Shown piece after piece: positions 23,908-33,384 of a DNA stretch of 64,000 nt (positions are counted from its first letter, which is position 1; every line of letters begins with the position of its first letter). This stretch comes from JAGNRR01 sp965230665 (GTDB lineage Bacteria > Bacteroidota > Bacteroidia > Chitinophagales > Chitinophagaceae), in NCBI GenBank assembly GCA_965230665.1, contig CBDDLM010000004.1, positions 682,001 through 746,000 on the forward strand, written 5' to 3'. A program made the position numbers and the translations under genes. Under the pieces are notes generated by a model. It searched no databases. It worked only from the letters and a program-made list of their open reading frames with translations, and was not told the DNA's origin.

Positions 23908-24729
23908 ATGAGTTTACTTGAGGCGATTCTAATCGCTATTATTGAAGGATTGACAGAATTTTTACCGGTCTCATCCACAGCGCATATGATCTTCGTAAGT
24001 TCTGTTTTCAATATTCAGGAAGATGAGTTTGTAAAAATGTTTGAGTATAGCATCCAGTTTGGAGCCATTTTGGCTGTAGTGGTGCTCTATTGGAAAAAAT
24101 TCTTTGATTTTAGTAAACTAAATTTCTATTTTAAATTAGCCTTGGCCGTGATACCTGCATTAGTGCTTGGACTCTTCTTTGATGATATGATTGAAGCTGT
24201 ATTGGGCAATCCACTTCCGATTGCGATTGTACTTATCTTAGGGGGAGTTATTCTGCTCTTTGTTGACAAATGGTTTAAAAACCCTACAGTTCACAAAGAA
24301 GAGGATATTACCATTAAACAAGCTGTAACTGTTGGTTTTTGGCAATGTCTGGCTATGATGCCAGGAACAAGTCGTGCCGCTGCTTCTATTATAGGGGGTA
24401 TGCAACAAAAAATGAATCGACAAACCGCTGCAGAATTTTCATTCTTCTTGGCAGTACCTACAATGATGGCCGTAACGGCCTACTCTGTCTTTCTAAAAAA
24501 ATGGGATTGGAATGGCGTTACTGTAAGAGGATATGAAATGATCACATCTGATAGTCAGCATATTATGTTATTCCTTTTGGGTAACATAATAGCATTTGTT
24601 GTAGCTGTTTTAGCAATTAAGTTTTTCATTGGCGTAGTAAAAAAATATGGCTTTAAGATATGGGGTTGGTATCGAATTGCCGTAGGCCTCCTAGTAATCG
24701 GATTAATCATTGGAGGCATTATCAAATAA
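23908..24729 (+). CDS. uppP: undecaprenyl-diphosphatase
   Basis: 273 residues with about eight hydrophobic segments. The two catalytic motifs are present: EGLTEFLPVSSTAH at 13-26 and PGTSRAAAS at 152-160. It dephosphorylates undecaprenyl diphosphate to recycle the lipid carrier for peptidoglycan and other glycans, and confers some bacitracin resistance (hence the older name bacA). It shares an operon with ftsX and DUF3098 and overlaps the GT87 gene downstream by 20 bases. Confidence 0.96.
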   Translation: MSLLEAILIAIIEGLTEFLPVSSTAHMIFVSSVFNIQEDEFVKMFEYSIQFGAILAVVVLYWKKFFDFSKLNFYFKLALAVIPALVLGLFFDDMIEAVLGNPLPIAIVLILGGVILLFVDKWFKNPTVHKEEDITIKQAVTVGFWQCLAMMPGTSRAAASIIGGMQQKMNRQTAAEFSFFLAVPTMMAVTAYSVFLKKWDWNGVTVRGYEMITSDSQHIMLFLLGNIIAFVVAVLAIKFFIGVVKKYGFKIWGWYRIAVGLLVIGLIIGGIIK

Positions 24730-25975
24730 ACTTAAACAATATAAGAACGGAATTCTTACCGCAGTTCTTATTCTTTTATGCGCTGCTCTTTGTATTGAAA
24801 TAATCCGTGACCTTAGCCGAGGTGGCGACTTCAAAGGTTATGTAAACGCTGGATTACTTGCTTGGAATAAGCAAGATATCTACTCTGATGTTTATAATAC
24901 ATGGCCTCCTTTCTTTTCTGTATTTAGTATCCCCTTAGCTTGGCTTGATGCAATCAGTCCAATGCTTAATCGCTTTATCTGGCTTGTACTATCCGTTGTA
25001 GCCTTTGTTGCTACCATCGATCTAAGTACTAAGGTCCTTTTTAATAAAAGACTCCTATTACATAATACCAATAAACACTCCATCTCGATAAAAAATATAC
25101 TAATTGTAATACCCGTACTTCTGGTTTTTCGATATGTGCTAGATAATCTATCGAACATTCAGATTAATATCTTTTTATTGTACGGCTGTTTACTGTCCTA
25201 TTATCTATTTACTCAATCGAAGTACATCGTATCGGCCCTCATACTCGCTCTTATCATTTCTCTAAAAGTGATTCCTATTTTTATCCTTTTCTTTTTTATC
25301 TATAAAGGAGCTTGGAAAGTTTCCGCGTGGACTTTGTTTTTTATTATTGGTATTAATGCCTTAAGCCTGCTGTACTTCGGACCAGTAGAAGGTTTGCAGT
25401 ATTATCATACCTGGTTATCTGATGTGGCTCCAAAATCCTATATCTCCAATAGGAGCAATCAAAGCATTATAGGAGGTCTATTAAGGTTATTAACCAATGA
25501 GGATACCACGCTCCCGTTAAAAATTAATCTTGTTCACTTGCCAAAACAATTCGTGATCAATTTAGCTTATGTTATAATAGGAGTGATAGCATTGATACCT
25601 GCTTATATTTTTAGACTAAGAAAAAATGATAACACACCCGTTCTGCGTATACTGGAATTCTCGTTTATTCTAACAGCAATCCCAGTACTTTCTCCCTTGT
25701 CGTGGAAAGCCTATTTTATTTTTCTTTGGTTCCCTTACTTTCTGTTATATTATCTAATTTATCATTCGGAGTATGTATTGGACAATTCCAAACGAATCAA
25801 GTTGCTTTTTATTAGCTCTGTTTTACTTACAACATTCTCATCGGATATTTTTTGGGGACAATTTATAGCGTACAGACTTGAAGTCTTTTCTGTTATTACA
25901 ATAGGCACTATTTTGCTGCTTATTATTCAGCTACTTGTATATCTAAATATCATAAAAAAAGCGCCTCTTATTTAG
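24710..25975 (+). CDS. GT87-type glycosyltransferase, DUF2029 membrane protein
   Basis: 421 residues with about ten membrane segments. Features of polyprenol-phosphate-mannose-type GT-C enzymes: the early extracytoplasmic loop GGDFKGYVNAGLLAWNKQDIYSDVYNTWPPFF (with Asp residues after membrane segment 1) and DUF2029-like repeats. The start is a TTG inside the 3' end of uppP; a later start would remove the first membrane segment. The stop codon lies within the terminator hairpin. Likely adds a sugar to an envelope glycan or lipid using a lipid-linked donor. Confidence 0.78.
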   Translation: MEALSNKLKQYKNGILTAVLILLCAALCIEIIRDLSRGGDFKGYVNAGLLAWNKQDIYSDVYNTWPPFFSVFSIPLAWLDAISPMLNRFIWLVLSVVAFVATIDLSTKVLFNKRLLLHNTNKHSISIKNILIVIPVLLVFRYVLDNLSNIQINIFLLYGCLLSYYLFTQSKYIVSALILALIISLKVIPIFILFFFIYKGAWKVSAWTLFFIIGINALSLLYFGPVEGLQYYHTWLSDVAPKSYISNRSNQSIIGGLLRLLTNEDTTLPLKINLVHLPKQFVINLAYVIIGVIALIPAYIFRLRKNDNTPVLRILEFSFILTAIPVLSPLSWKAYFIFLWFPYFLLYYLIYHSEYVLDNSKRIKLLFISSVLLTTFSSDIFWGQFIAYRLEVFSVITIGTILLLIIQLLVYLNIIKKAPLI

Positions 25976-25990
25976 AGGCGCCTTAAATAT
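25954..25990. terminator. terminator overlapping the GT87 stop codon
   Basis: Perfect 8-bp inverted repeat GCGCCTCT / AGAGGCGC (25961-25981, five-base loop) preceded by seven A. The GT87 TAG stop is at the end of the loop, so the last codons form the stem. It can also end the convergent TPR gene, for which the A-run reads as T. Confidence 0.85.
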
Positions 25991-26002
25991 TTATCTATTT
26001 CT

Positions 26003-27565
26003 TTATTTTTTAGGAATGGCCGCCATAATTTGTTTAGCCGTGCCATTGGCTTCATCTAAGGCCAAGATATCATTAGCATACCTCTTAGCTTCTTCATATT
26101 TTTTATTATTAAAAGCTGATACAGACAAGTAAGTCATTGCTGTAATTCGTTGCCTTTGATTCGTTGGTTTTACCTCAACCAACTCCAAATACTTTTTATA
26201 ATGAGGAACACCAATGCCTTTAGAACCATCTGCATCTTGGGCCATTGCAACTTTACCGAGTGAGTAAAAACCACTTGGTTCATCAGGACGAATTTCCGTC
26301 ATTTTGGTTAGAATATCAGTTGCACTTGCATAATCATTCTCTAAATAAAATGATTGACCTGCCCACCAATAATCAAGAATTTCTTTCTTAGGCGATTCTG
26401 TTTCTGTTATTTTCTTATACCAAATTGCTGCATTCTTATAATCCTCGGCATCTTTAAAACTCTCCGCTAATTCTCGATACAATGGAACCTTATCTTTCGC
26501 AGTATCTGCTGCAATCCCTTGCTCAAAGTATGCTGTCGCTTCTCCACTACGAATGGAATCTTGCGCTAGAATCTTACCATAAGTAAAATAATCTTGTACG
26601 ATAAGTTTATCCTTAGCATGCTTTTGAAAGAGTAAGTCCATATTTTTTAACGCCTCAGGAATATTCTTTTTCTCCAAATAACTATAACCAAGTACGCGGT
26701 GCATATAAGACTTTCCATTACCAGAAGCGAATAGCTCATTCATTTTAGCAATGGCCGCATCATAATTCTTAGAAAGGTATAGAATATTAGCATATTGCGT
26801 TTGATCGTCTGGAGACTGATCAGAAAGACTCAAATATTTTTCAATCTGATCCTTAGCTCTATTGTACTTATTAATTCTGTAATAAGCCCATGATAACTCA
26901 TAGAATGGTAAAGGGTTTTCAGGATCAGCAGTTGCCGCACGCTTATAACATACAAGTGCACTATCATATGTTTTTGAAGCATACCATAGGTTGCCTTGCT
27001 TATAATTAGATAAAGAAACATAATTACCCATTTCACCAGCTTCTTGATAAGCCGTCATAGCTTCTCCACCTCGCTGCATTTTACGAAGCGCATCGCCTTT
27101 ATGAATCAACGCACGAGGCGTTTTCTTCCAATCCAAATAATAATCATACCATTGGATAGCCTTGTTCAAATCGCCGCCATCTGTATAAGTAATAGCATTC
27201 GCAGCATATAAATAGGCTGATTTGTTCTTTCTACTTGTCTTACGAATGACATTTTCTAACATTGCTTTAGCCTCCGCATCTTTTTCTTCAATGAAAAGCA
27301 CGCGGGCAATACCGGACATGTTCGCATAATTACTCGGCTTTTTCTGAAAAATTGCTTTAGCCTTTGCAATATCTTCCAATTCTAAATAGCTCAAACCTAA
27401 GTAATAATTCGCTGTTGCATCTTTTTCTGCAAGAGGTTCAAGCTCTTTGATTGCAGATTGATACTTTTGGTATCTGTAATACTTAATACCTGCCTTTTTA
27501 TCCTGCGCCATTGCACTAACGGTGATTATAATGGCTAATACCAGTATGCTTAATTTTTTAGTCAT
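26003..27565 (-). CDS. secreted TPR-repeat protein, 520 aa
   Basis: 520 residues with a signal peptide (MTKKLSILVLAIIITVSAMA-Q). The mature protein is all-helical with many tetratricopeptide repeats, e.g. ATANYYLGLSYLELEDIAKAKAIF, PLPFYELSWAYYRINKYNRAKDQIEKYL and EPSGFYSLGKVAM, roughly one per 34 residues. TPRs bind protein partners; this secreted form likely scaffolds a periplasmic or outer-membrane complex. The PstS-like lipoprotein gene lies just upstream on the same strand, an adjacency I know from other Bacteroidota. Confidence 0.85.
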   Translation of the reverse strand: MTKKLSILVLAIIITVSAMAQDKKAGIKYYRYQKYQSAIKELEPLAEKDATANYYLGLSYLELEDIAKAKAIFQKKPSNYANMSGIARVLFIEEKDAEAKAMLENVIRKTSRKNKSAYLYAANAITYTDGGDLNKAIQWYDYYLDWKKTPRALIHKGDALRKMQRGGEAMTAYQEAGEMGNYVSLSNYKQGNLWYASKTYDSALVCYKRAATADPENPLPFYELSWAYYRINKYNRAKDQIEKYLSLSDQSPDDQTQYANILYLSKNYDAAIAKMNELFASGNGKSYMHRVLGYSYLEKKNIPEALKNMDLLFQKHAKDKLIVQDYFTYGKILAQDSIRSGEATAYFEQGIAADTAKDKVPLYRELAESFKDAEDYKNAAIWYKKITETESPKKEILDYWWAGQSFYLENDYASATDILTKMTEIRPDEPSGFYSLGKVAMAQDADGSKGIGVPHYKKYLELVEVKPTNQRQRITAMTYLSVSAFNNKKYEEAKRYANDILALDEANGTAKQIMAAIPKK

Positions 27566-27625
27566 AAGAAATTCGAAGTTATAATTTTTAGAATGAGTTT
27601 AAAGGAAATAGTTTATATCAAATGG

Positions 27626-28528
27626 TTAATTATTCTTTATTGCCGTTTTCTTTAAAAGCACGTTTACTTGCAGCGGAAACAGCTTAGACTGCTTAAATAT
27701 TAATTGACCATCTCGACTTAAAAAATTCACCAAACCTGTCCCAAGACCAATCCAAGTCTCTTTGGAAATAAAATAAAGGTTCCTTGTGAATGGATAAGTA
27801 TTAAGACCAATATAGGCCTGATAAGGTCTTAAAAATTCAGTTCCTGAGTCCGGTAAGATCCCCGCAACTTGAACTTTAGTCATAAACTCAATCGTATTGG
27901 TATCACGGACATCAGCCACCCAGGGGACTCCTACCACGCCTATCGCATTAGGATTACCGGCCACATAGTCAATAACATCCTCTGATCCTTTGGCTGCAAA
28001 TATATTCTCAGAAAGCCGTTGGCCGGGAATAACAGAATCCATAATATTCCGAACAGTACTTGAGTTTTTATTATCGAAAACAAGTTGAAAATCTCCAGCA
28101 TCGGAGTCTCCCACCAATATATTTTTAATTTGTTTCTTTGAGAAATTGTTTCTTTTCGCGTCTTTCGCCACAATAAAAGCCAGTGCGTCACGAGCAAGTG
28201 GTAATGTTCTACTAACAATTTGTTTCTGCTCAGCATAATTTTGTTCATCTTCTGTCAAGTGACGACTCACAAAAATAACGCGTGTAGTATCCTCTAAGTA
28301 GTCTTTAAAACACTCCGCTTCTGGCTTATACTCAACCCGAATATGTGCATCGGGGTAGCGAGACTCAAACACCTTAATAGCTTGTTCCATTACTGGTTTA
28401 TAGGTCTCATCAACACTGATCTGGATATATCCTGATGTTTGATTATCCTTTACCTCCGAACCACTACCGCAGGAAAAGAACATGAACAAGCTAAAAAGCA
28501 TTAATAGGATTAAAATATTTCTGTTCAT
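27626..28528 (-). CDS. PstS-like substrate-binding lipoprotein
   Basis: 300 residues. Lipoprotein signal ending LFMFFSC (Cys20). The mature part has the periplasmic binding protein pattern of the PstS class: YIQISVDETYKPVMEQAIKVFESRYPDA, VIFVSRHLTEDE, LPLARDALAFIVAKDAKRNNFSKKQIKNILVGD, and ENIFAAKGSEDVIDYV near 180. No transporter membrane or ATPase gene is adjacent, so it may not serve phosphate uptake; in Bacteroidota such genes often stand by TPR and ExbD/TonB genes. Ligand unknown. Confidence 0.82.
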   Translation of the reverse strand: MNRNILILLMLFSLFMFFSCGSGSEVKDNQTSGYIQISVDETYKPVMEQAIKVFESRYPDAHIRVEYKPEAECFKDYLEDTTRVIFVSRHLTEDEQNYAEQKQIVSRTLPLARDALAFIVAKDAKRNNFSKKQIKNILVGDSDAGDFQLVFDNKNSSTVRNIMDSVIPGQRLSENIFAAKGSEDVIDYVAGNPNAIGVVGVPWVADVRDTNTIEFMTKVQVAGILPDSGTEFLRPYQAYIGLNTYPFTRNLYFISKETWIGLGTGLVNFLSRDGQLIFKQSKLFPLQVNVLLKKTAIKNN

Positions 28529-28604
28529 AGAACTACAAGTATACCACCATTAGACGTAAAGTAGTGGCAAAAATTGTCAAGTTAAACCTAAGAAAACACT
28601 AAAA

Positions 28605-28826
28605 TTATTTTCGCGTAATGCGATACACCCCTCTACCTATGCGGAATAAACCGTAAATGGCGAAAACAACCATTACGACCTGTACCAAATCTGCGCTTAA
28701 AGATGCTGGAGGGCTTGCATATAAAAAGTACGCTAAAAATACATAGAGTGCTCCTGCTACGATATCATAATAAGTACCCATTTTTAAGGGTTTTCGTGGC
28801 TTTCCGTTATTACGTTGGTCTGACAT
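28605..28826 (-). CDS. small two-span membrane protein, 73 aa
   Basis: 73 residues: a charged, Asn/Lys-rich start (MSDQRNNGKPRKPLKMG) then two hydrophobic segments (about 22-41 and 46-62) and a basic tail (RIGRGVYRITRK). It starts at the last base of the topA stop (1-base overlap), so it is probably co-transcribed with topA. No family name is certain. Confidence 0.7.
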   Translation of the reverse strand: MSDQRNNGKPRKPLKMGTYYDIVAGALYVFLAYFLYASPPASLSADLVQVVMVVFAIYGLFRIGRGVYRITRK

Positions 28827-31273
28827 TAGTCTTCTTTTTTAGGCGCGGCCTTTTTTTTCGAAGTAGATTTTTTCTTTGCTACTTTCTTTTTGGCCGCTTT
28901 TTTCTTTTTTGTTGGTGTCGATTTTTTCGATGCCGCCTTTTTCGTTCTACCTCTTGGGTTTTTCATATGCTCCTCCATCATTTGAAGCGCCTCTTCTAAA
29001 GTGATGTTTGCAGCATCTTCATGACGTTCTTTAGGAATCCTATAATTCCGAAGCCCTTTCTTGATATACGGACCATAAGGGCCGATCAATATTTTTATCT
29101 TCTCTTTTTCAAAAACCTTCAATGTGCTTTTACGCTTTTCCTCCCGTTTCTCCAGTACAAGTTTCTTCGCATCTTCAAAGTTGATGGTATAAGGATCTCG
29201 CTCCTTACCCAAACTATAAAACAAGCCATCATGTTGAGCATATGGGCCGAAGCGACCTATGTTAATCACGATAGGCTTTTCTTCTAACATGCCCAACTCT
29301 CTGGGTAATAAGAACAGTACAAGGGCCTCTTCCAAAGTAATTGTTTCTATACTTTGTCCAGCTTGAAGCTTCGCATATTTGGGTTTGGGGTCATCATCTT
29401 TTTCCTGCTGTTTGCCCATTTGGACCATTGGACCATAGCGCCCCATTCGCGCGATAATCGGCAATCCTGTCTCAGGGTGATCTCCTAAAGATCGCTCACC
29501 ACTTACCGTTTCCGCGTTTTCAAGTGTATCGGTTACTACTTCATGGAACGGATCATAAAATTCACCTAATACCTTGTTCCAAACTTTTTTACCCTCGGCG
29601 ACATGATCAAACTCCTCCTCGATTTTAGCAGTAAACTCATAGTCCATAATCTGCTTAAAATGTTCTTTTAGGAAATCAGTAACTAAGAGCCCAAGATCTG
29701 TTGGAAACAGTTTATTTTTCTCAGCCCCAGTTATCTCCGTCTCCGTTACCTGTTCTAATTTATCATCGGACGTTAGGGTTAACACTTCATACTGCCTTTC
29801 TTTCCCCGCTCTTTCTGTTTTCTCTACATATTTTCTATTCTGTATTGTACTAATGGTTGGAGCATAAGTTGATGGTCTTCCAATGCCTAATTCCTCCAAT
29901 TTTTTAACGAGACTAGCCTCTGTAAATCTTGCTGGATGCCTTGTAAAACGTTGTGTAGCAACTAACTCTCCTAGGTTTATGACCTGCCCTATCGTAAGAT
30001 TTGGTAACATTCCATCGACCTCGTCATCATCATCCTCTTCATCCGTACCTTCAAAATACAAACGAAGAAAACCATCGAACTTTACCATCTCACCTCGTGC
30101 TACCAATCTTTCATTATTTGTAGAAATACTTATACTGGCGGTAGTCTTCTCCAATTGAGCATCGGCCATCTGACTTGCCATGGTTCTTTGCCAAATTAGT
30201 GTATAGAGACGTTGCTGGTCTGCATTACTAATATTCTCTTCAACCATACTCGTTGGACGAATCGCCTCATGCGCTTCTTGTGCACTGTCATTCTTATTCT
30301 TAAATTTCCTAAGCTGGTTGTATTCTGGACCAAACTTTTCAGTTACAACCGTCTTAATGTCTTCAAGCGCTGTATCGGATAAGTTTACTGAATCGGTTCT
30401 CATATAAGTAATCTTACCCGCCTCATATAAACGTTGTGCCAACAACATGGTTTTAGAAACTGAATAACCTAGTTTTCTACTTGCTTCTTGTTGTAAGGTA
30501 GATGTTGTGAATGGAGCCGAAGGGGTTTTCTTGGCAGGTTTGACCTGAATATCACTTATTGTATAGCTTGCCCCCTTGCAAGACTCTAAAAAAGATTTTG
30601 CGTCTGCTTTTGTTTCTTTTTTCTTAGTATGCTCGGCCTTAAATCCCTGTTGTTTCTTTGCAGCATTCTCAGCCGAAAATTGTCCCACTATCTTAAAACT
30701 GCTTTGGGGAACAAATGCTTTAATCTCACGTTCTCGCTCTGACAATAATCTAACCGCTACGGATTGCACCCTTCCTGCTGATAGATTATTTTTCATACTA
30801 ATCTTACGCCACAGGATAGGTGATATTTCAAAACCTACAATACGGTCTAATATTCTTCTTGCCTGCTGTGCATTCACCAGATCAAGATTTACAGTGCGCG
30901 GATTTTCCACGGCACTTTGAATTGCGTTTTTAGTAATTTCATGAAAAACAATTCGTTTTGTCTTAGCAGGATCCAAGCCAAGCACCTCACATAAGTGCCA
31001 AGATATGGCCTCTCCCTCACGGTCCTCATCCGTTGCCAGCCATACATGATCCGCTTTCTTCATTAAAGATTTTAGTTCCTTAACGACTTTCTTTTTATCA
31101 TCAGAAACTTTATATTTTGGTTCAAAGCCTTTATCAATATCAATACCCATATTGGCTTTTTCGAGATCTCGAATATGCCCAAAACAAGAAGTCACTTCAA
31201 AGTCTTTTCCAAGAATTTTCTCTATGGTTTTTGCCTTTGCAGGTGACTCTACTATCACTAAATTCTTTGCCAT
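28826..31273 (-). CDS. topA: DNA topoisomerase I
   Basis: 815 residues. Toprim domain (VIVESPAKAKTIEKIL at 6-21; TDEDREGEAI at 81-90), the cleavage-religation core with catalytic Tyr290 in GKITYMRTDSVNLS, and C-terminal repeats of the GxYGPYxQ kind (IARMGRYGPMVQMG; INIGRFGPYAQHDG; ILIGPYGPYIKKG) replacing the usual Cys4 zinc ribbons. The last about 40 residues are a Lys/Ala/Ser/Thr-rich tail resembling histone H1. It relaxes negative supercoils by single-strand passage. The tail probably strengthens DNA binding. Confidence 0.97.
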   Translation of the reverse strand: MAKNLVIVESPAKAKTIEKILGKDFEVTSCFGHIRDLEKANMGIDIDKGFEPKYKVSDDKKKVVKELKSLMKKADHVWLATDEDREGEAISWHLCEVLGLDPAKTKRIVFHEITKNAIQSAVENPRTVNLDLVNAQQARRILDRIVGFEISPILWRKISMKNNLSAGRVQSVAVRLLSEREREIKAFVPQSSFKIVGQFSAENAAKKQQGFKAEHTKKKETKADAKSFLESCKGASYTISDIQVKPAKKTPSAPFTTSTLQQEASRKLGYSVSKTMLLAQRLYEAGKITYMRTDSVNLSDTALEDIKTVVTEKFGPEYNQLRKFKNKNDSAQEAHEAIRPTSMVEENISNADQQRLYTLIWQRTMASQMADAQLEKTTASISISTNNERLVARGEMVKFDGFLRLYFEGTDEEDDDDEVDGMLPNLTIGQVINLGELVATQRFTRHPARFTEASLVKKLEELGIGRPSTYAPTISTIQNRKYVEKTERAGKERQYEVLTLTSDDKLEQVTETEITGAEKNKLFPTDLGLLVTDFLKEHFKQIMDYEFTAKIEEEFDHVAEGKKVWNKVLGEFYDPFHEVVTDTLENAETVSGERSLGDHPETGLPIIARMGRYGPMVQMGKQQEKDDDPKPKYAKLQAGQSIETITLEEALVLFLLPRELGMLEEKPIVINIGRFGPYAQHDGLFYSLGKERDPYTINFEDAKKLVLEKREEKRKSTLKVFEKEKIKILIGPYGPYIKKGLRNYRIPKERHEDAANITLEEALQMMEEHMKNPRGRTKKAASKKSTPTKKKKAAKKKVAKKKSTSKKKAAPKKED

Positions 31274-31372
31274 TCTTATCCTAATTAACTACAATTTAGT
31301 TTGCAATGATATATCATAATTTTAAAATGCCCCTTGATTATATTCCAAACGGCGGGGATATCAAGGTCGAAA

Positions 31373-32359
31373 TTAATCGTTCAGCAGAAGATTACAGCCA
31401 CGAATTTCACTTGCATCAAGTCGCCCTAAAACATCGAATTTTCCATCTTCATACACACAACCGATATCATCAGTTGCAATAAAACTACAAGAATAAATAT
31501 TAGCCAAATCAATAATATTGAGTGCTCCTTTACCTATTGGCCGGAGATCGAATGGATCGTACAAATCACGTACCAATACGCTCTTCCAAGCGGGTGGTTC
31601 AAATCGTTTATCCTGCATATAATAAGACTGCGAAAGTAATTCTGCCATACCATATTCCGAATAAATCGCTCGGGGGCCAAAGCTTTCATTCAATATCTTA
31701 TGCACCGCTTCTCTTGTTAACTCTTCTCCACGCCCCTTCATGCCACCAGTTTCTATGATACGCGTATACTTTAATTCTGAGGAAAACTTTTTTGCAAAAT
31801 CTAATAAAGCAAATGTTACACCAAATAAAACAACGTCCTGCTTTTGTGTCTCTAACCTTATGATCTGCTCAAACAAATCTTCCTGTTTATCCAAATAGAA
31901 ACCACTTTCTGCTCGACCACTTTTTCCTATGAGATAATCTACCATATAAACTAACGAACTGTTCTTACGTTCTAAGTAATGTGGTAACAACCCCAATACA
32001 ACTTTATCATTCACATTGCCGAGGGCAGCTTCAAAAGAAGCGAGTAATGACCGATCATACAAACGCTGGTCTGCCACAAAATGCTTAGACGACACCTGAC
32101 TTGTTGTTGCGCTACTCTCGAATAACAAATACTCTTCTTGCCACTTACTAATAACTCGATGTGTTTTAAAAAACTGAATGGGCAAGAAAGGTATCGCCTC
32201 TAATTGCTGTACCTGAATTACATCGATACCGAGTTGTTCTATATAGTCTTTATAAATTGAACAATGTTGTGCTTGAAAACGAAAAACAGCAAGTGCGGTT
32301 TTAAGAAAATCTTTACGTTCTAATGAGAATATTTGATATGGTGAATCAGCGATTGACAA
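31373..32359 (-). CDS. LuxE-type acyl-protein synthetase / acyltransferase family protein
   Basis: 328 residues. Typical for the Bacteroidota LuxE-like family (PF04443): start with IFSLERKDFLKTALAVFRFQAQH, then IPFLPIQFFKTHRVIS, the phosphate-loop-like LFESSATTSQVSSKH, IIETGGMKGRGEELTRE and YSEYGMAELLSQSYY. Such proteins belong to the adenylate-forming superfamily and activate a carboxylic acid; the acyl chain and acceptor are unknown. It may serve surface glycan or lipid acylation. It is divergent from a lipoprotein gene only 23 bases away. Confidence 0.8.
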   Translation of the reverse strand: MSIADSPYQIFSLERKDFLKTALAVFRFQAQHCSIYKDYIEQLGIDVIQVQQLEAIPFLPIQFFKTHRVISKWQEEYLLFESSATTSQVSSKHFVADQRLYDRSLLASFEAALGNVNDKVVLGLLPHYLERKNSSLVYMVDYLIGKSGRAESGFYLDKQEDLFEQIIRLETQKQDVVLFGVTFALLDFAKKFSSELKYTRIIETGGMKGRGEELTREAVHKILNESFGPRAIYSEYGMAELLSQSYYMQDKRFEPPAWKSVLVRDLYDPFDLRPIGKGALNIIDLANIYSCSFIATDDIGCVYEDGKFDVLGRLDASEIRGCNLLLND

Positions 32360-32382
32360 GAAAAAAAATTAACTTTGGATAT

Positions 32383-32856
32383 ATGCGTTTAGCAAAGGTA
32401 GTTGCTTTCTTCTTGGTGGCCATTTTTCTGTGGGGTTGTAAAAAAGAAAAACTCTCAGAAAGTCCAGTTATTTCATTTATCGAACAAAGCACAACTGAAG
32501 TCGCTGATAGCGGTAAAGGCGAAGATCCCATTCGATTTCAGTTCGACTTTGTGGATGGATACGCAGACACAGGACCTATTGACTTTCCACAATCTTGGCA
32601 AAATATACGATTTGTAGATAATCGAAACAATGATGTTCTTTTCTTCGATTTTCCTCCTATTCCGTCTACCGTCGTTAAACGCGATGGTATTACTGGTACT
32701 TTCGATGTCATTATGAATCCAATAAATATTATTGCACGAGATGACACTTTGGCACATAAACTAACAGATACCGTTATCTGGAGTGTATTTGTAATTGATG
32801 AAGCTGGGAATCAAAGTAATATTATTGAAACAGAACCTATTGTTATCGTGAAGTAA
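32383..32856 (+). CDS. hypothetical lipoprotein, 157 aa
   Basis: Start at the ATG at 32383 (MRLAKVVAFFLVAIFLWGC), which gives a compact lipoprotein signal with Cys19. The mature part is a beta-rich domain (FQFDFVDGYADTG, then FPQSWQNIRFVDNRNND and WSVFVIDEAGNQS), immunoglobulin-like in pattern. No family name. Its 3' end overlaps the end of aroQ by 14 bases on the other strand. Confidence 0.7.
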   Translation: MRLAKVVAFFLVAIFLWGCKKEKLSESPVISFIEQSTTEVADSGKGEDPIRFQFDFVDGYADTGPIDFPQSWQNIRFVDNRNNDVLFFDFPPIPSTVVKRDGITGTFDVIMNPINIIARDDTLAHKLTDTVIWSVFVIDEAGNQSNIIETEPIVIVK

Positions 32857-33265
32857 GATACCCTACAGCCAAGGCATAACCTTCTAAGCCCAAGCCCATA
32901 ATACACCCTTTACAATAAGCTGCACTTAGTGACTTATGGCGAAATTCCTCTCGCGCATAAATGTTACTTATATGTACTTCTATAACAGGAATACCTAACC
33001 CTTTTATAGCATCAGCCAATGCTACAGAAGTATGTGAATATCCAGCCAAATTAATAACAAGTGCATCCTGCTGTTCATTCCAAACCTGTAGTTGATTAAT
33101 AAGCTCTCCTTCAACGTTAGATTGAAAGTAATCGAATGATATATTAGAAAAACGCTCTCTTAGTTCAATCAAGAAATCATCAAACGATATCGCGCCATAA
33201 ATCTCTGGCTCACGTTTACCTAACTGATTCAAATTAGGACCATTTAAAATTCCTATTTTTTTCAC
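32843..33265 (-). CDS. aroQ: type II 3-dehydroquinate dehydratase
   Basis: 140 residues, normal for the dodecameric type II enzyme. Motifs in order: GILNGPNLNQLGKREPEIYG (5-24, catalytic Tyr23 in EIYG), QSNVEGELI, INLAGYSHTSVALADA, and VIEVHISNIYAREEFRHKS with the catalytic His. It dehydrates 3-dehydroquinate in the shikimate pathway. The aroB and aroA genes are in a separate operon at 50451-52701; this one is separate. Confidence 0.96.
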   Translation of the reverse strand: MKKIGILNGPNLNQLGKREPEIYGAISFDDFLIELRERFSNISFDYFQSNVEGELINQLQVWNEQQDALVINLAGYSHTSVALADAIKGLGIPVIEVHISNIYAREEFRHKSLSAAYCKGCIMGLGLEGYALAVGYLTSR

Positions 33266-33384
33266 AGCGTAAAAATACGAATCTTTGCTCTGTAAAACAA
33301 TGTAGCTTCAATAAGGATACCTTAGATATAATTAAGTGGCAACAATCGTTAAGAAACACTCAAAACAACAACAGTACTAAGCAC

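Noticed and set aside
26003..28528. The PstS-like and TPR genes as part of a phosphate ABC transporter
   Set aside because: No permease or ATPase gene adjacent, and the TPR partner does not belong to pst operons.
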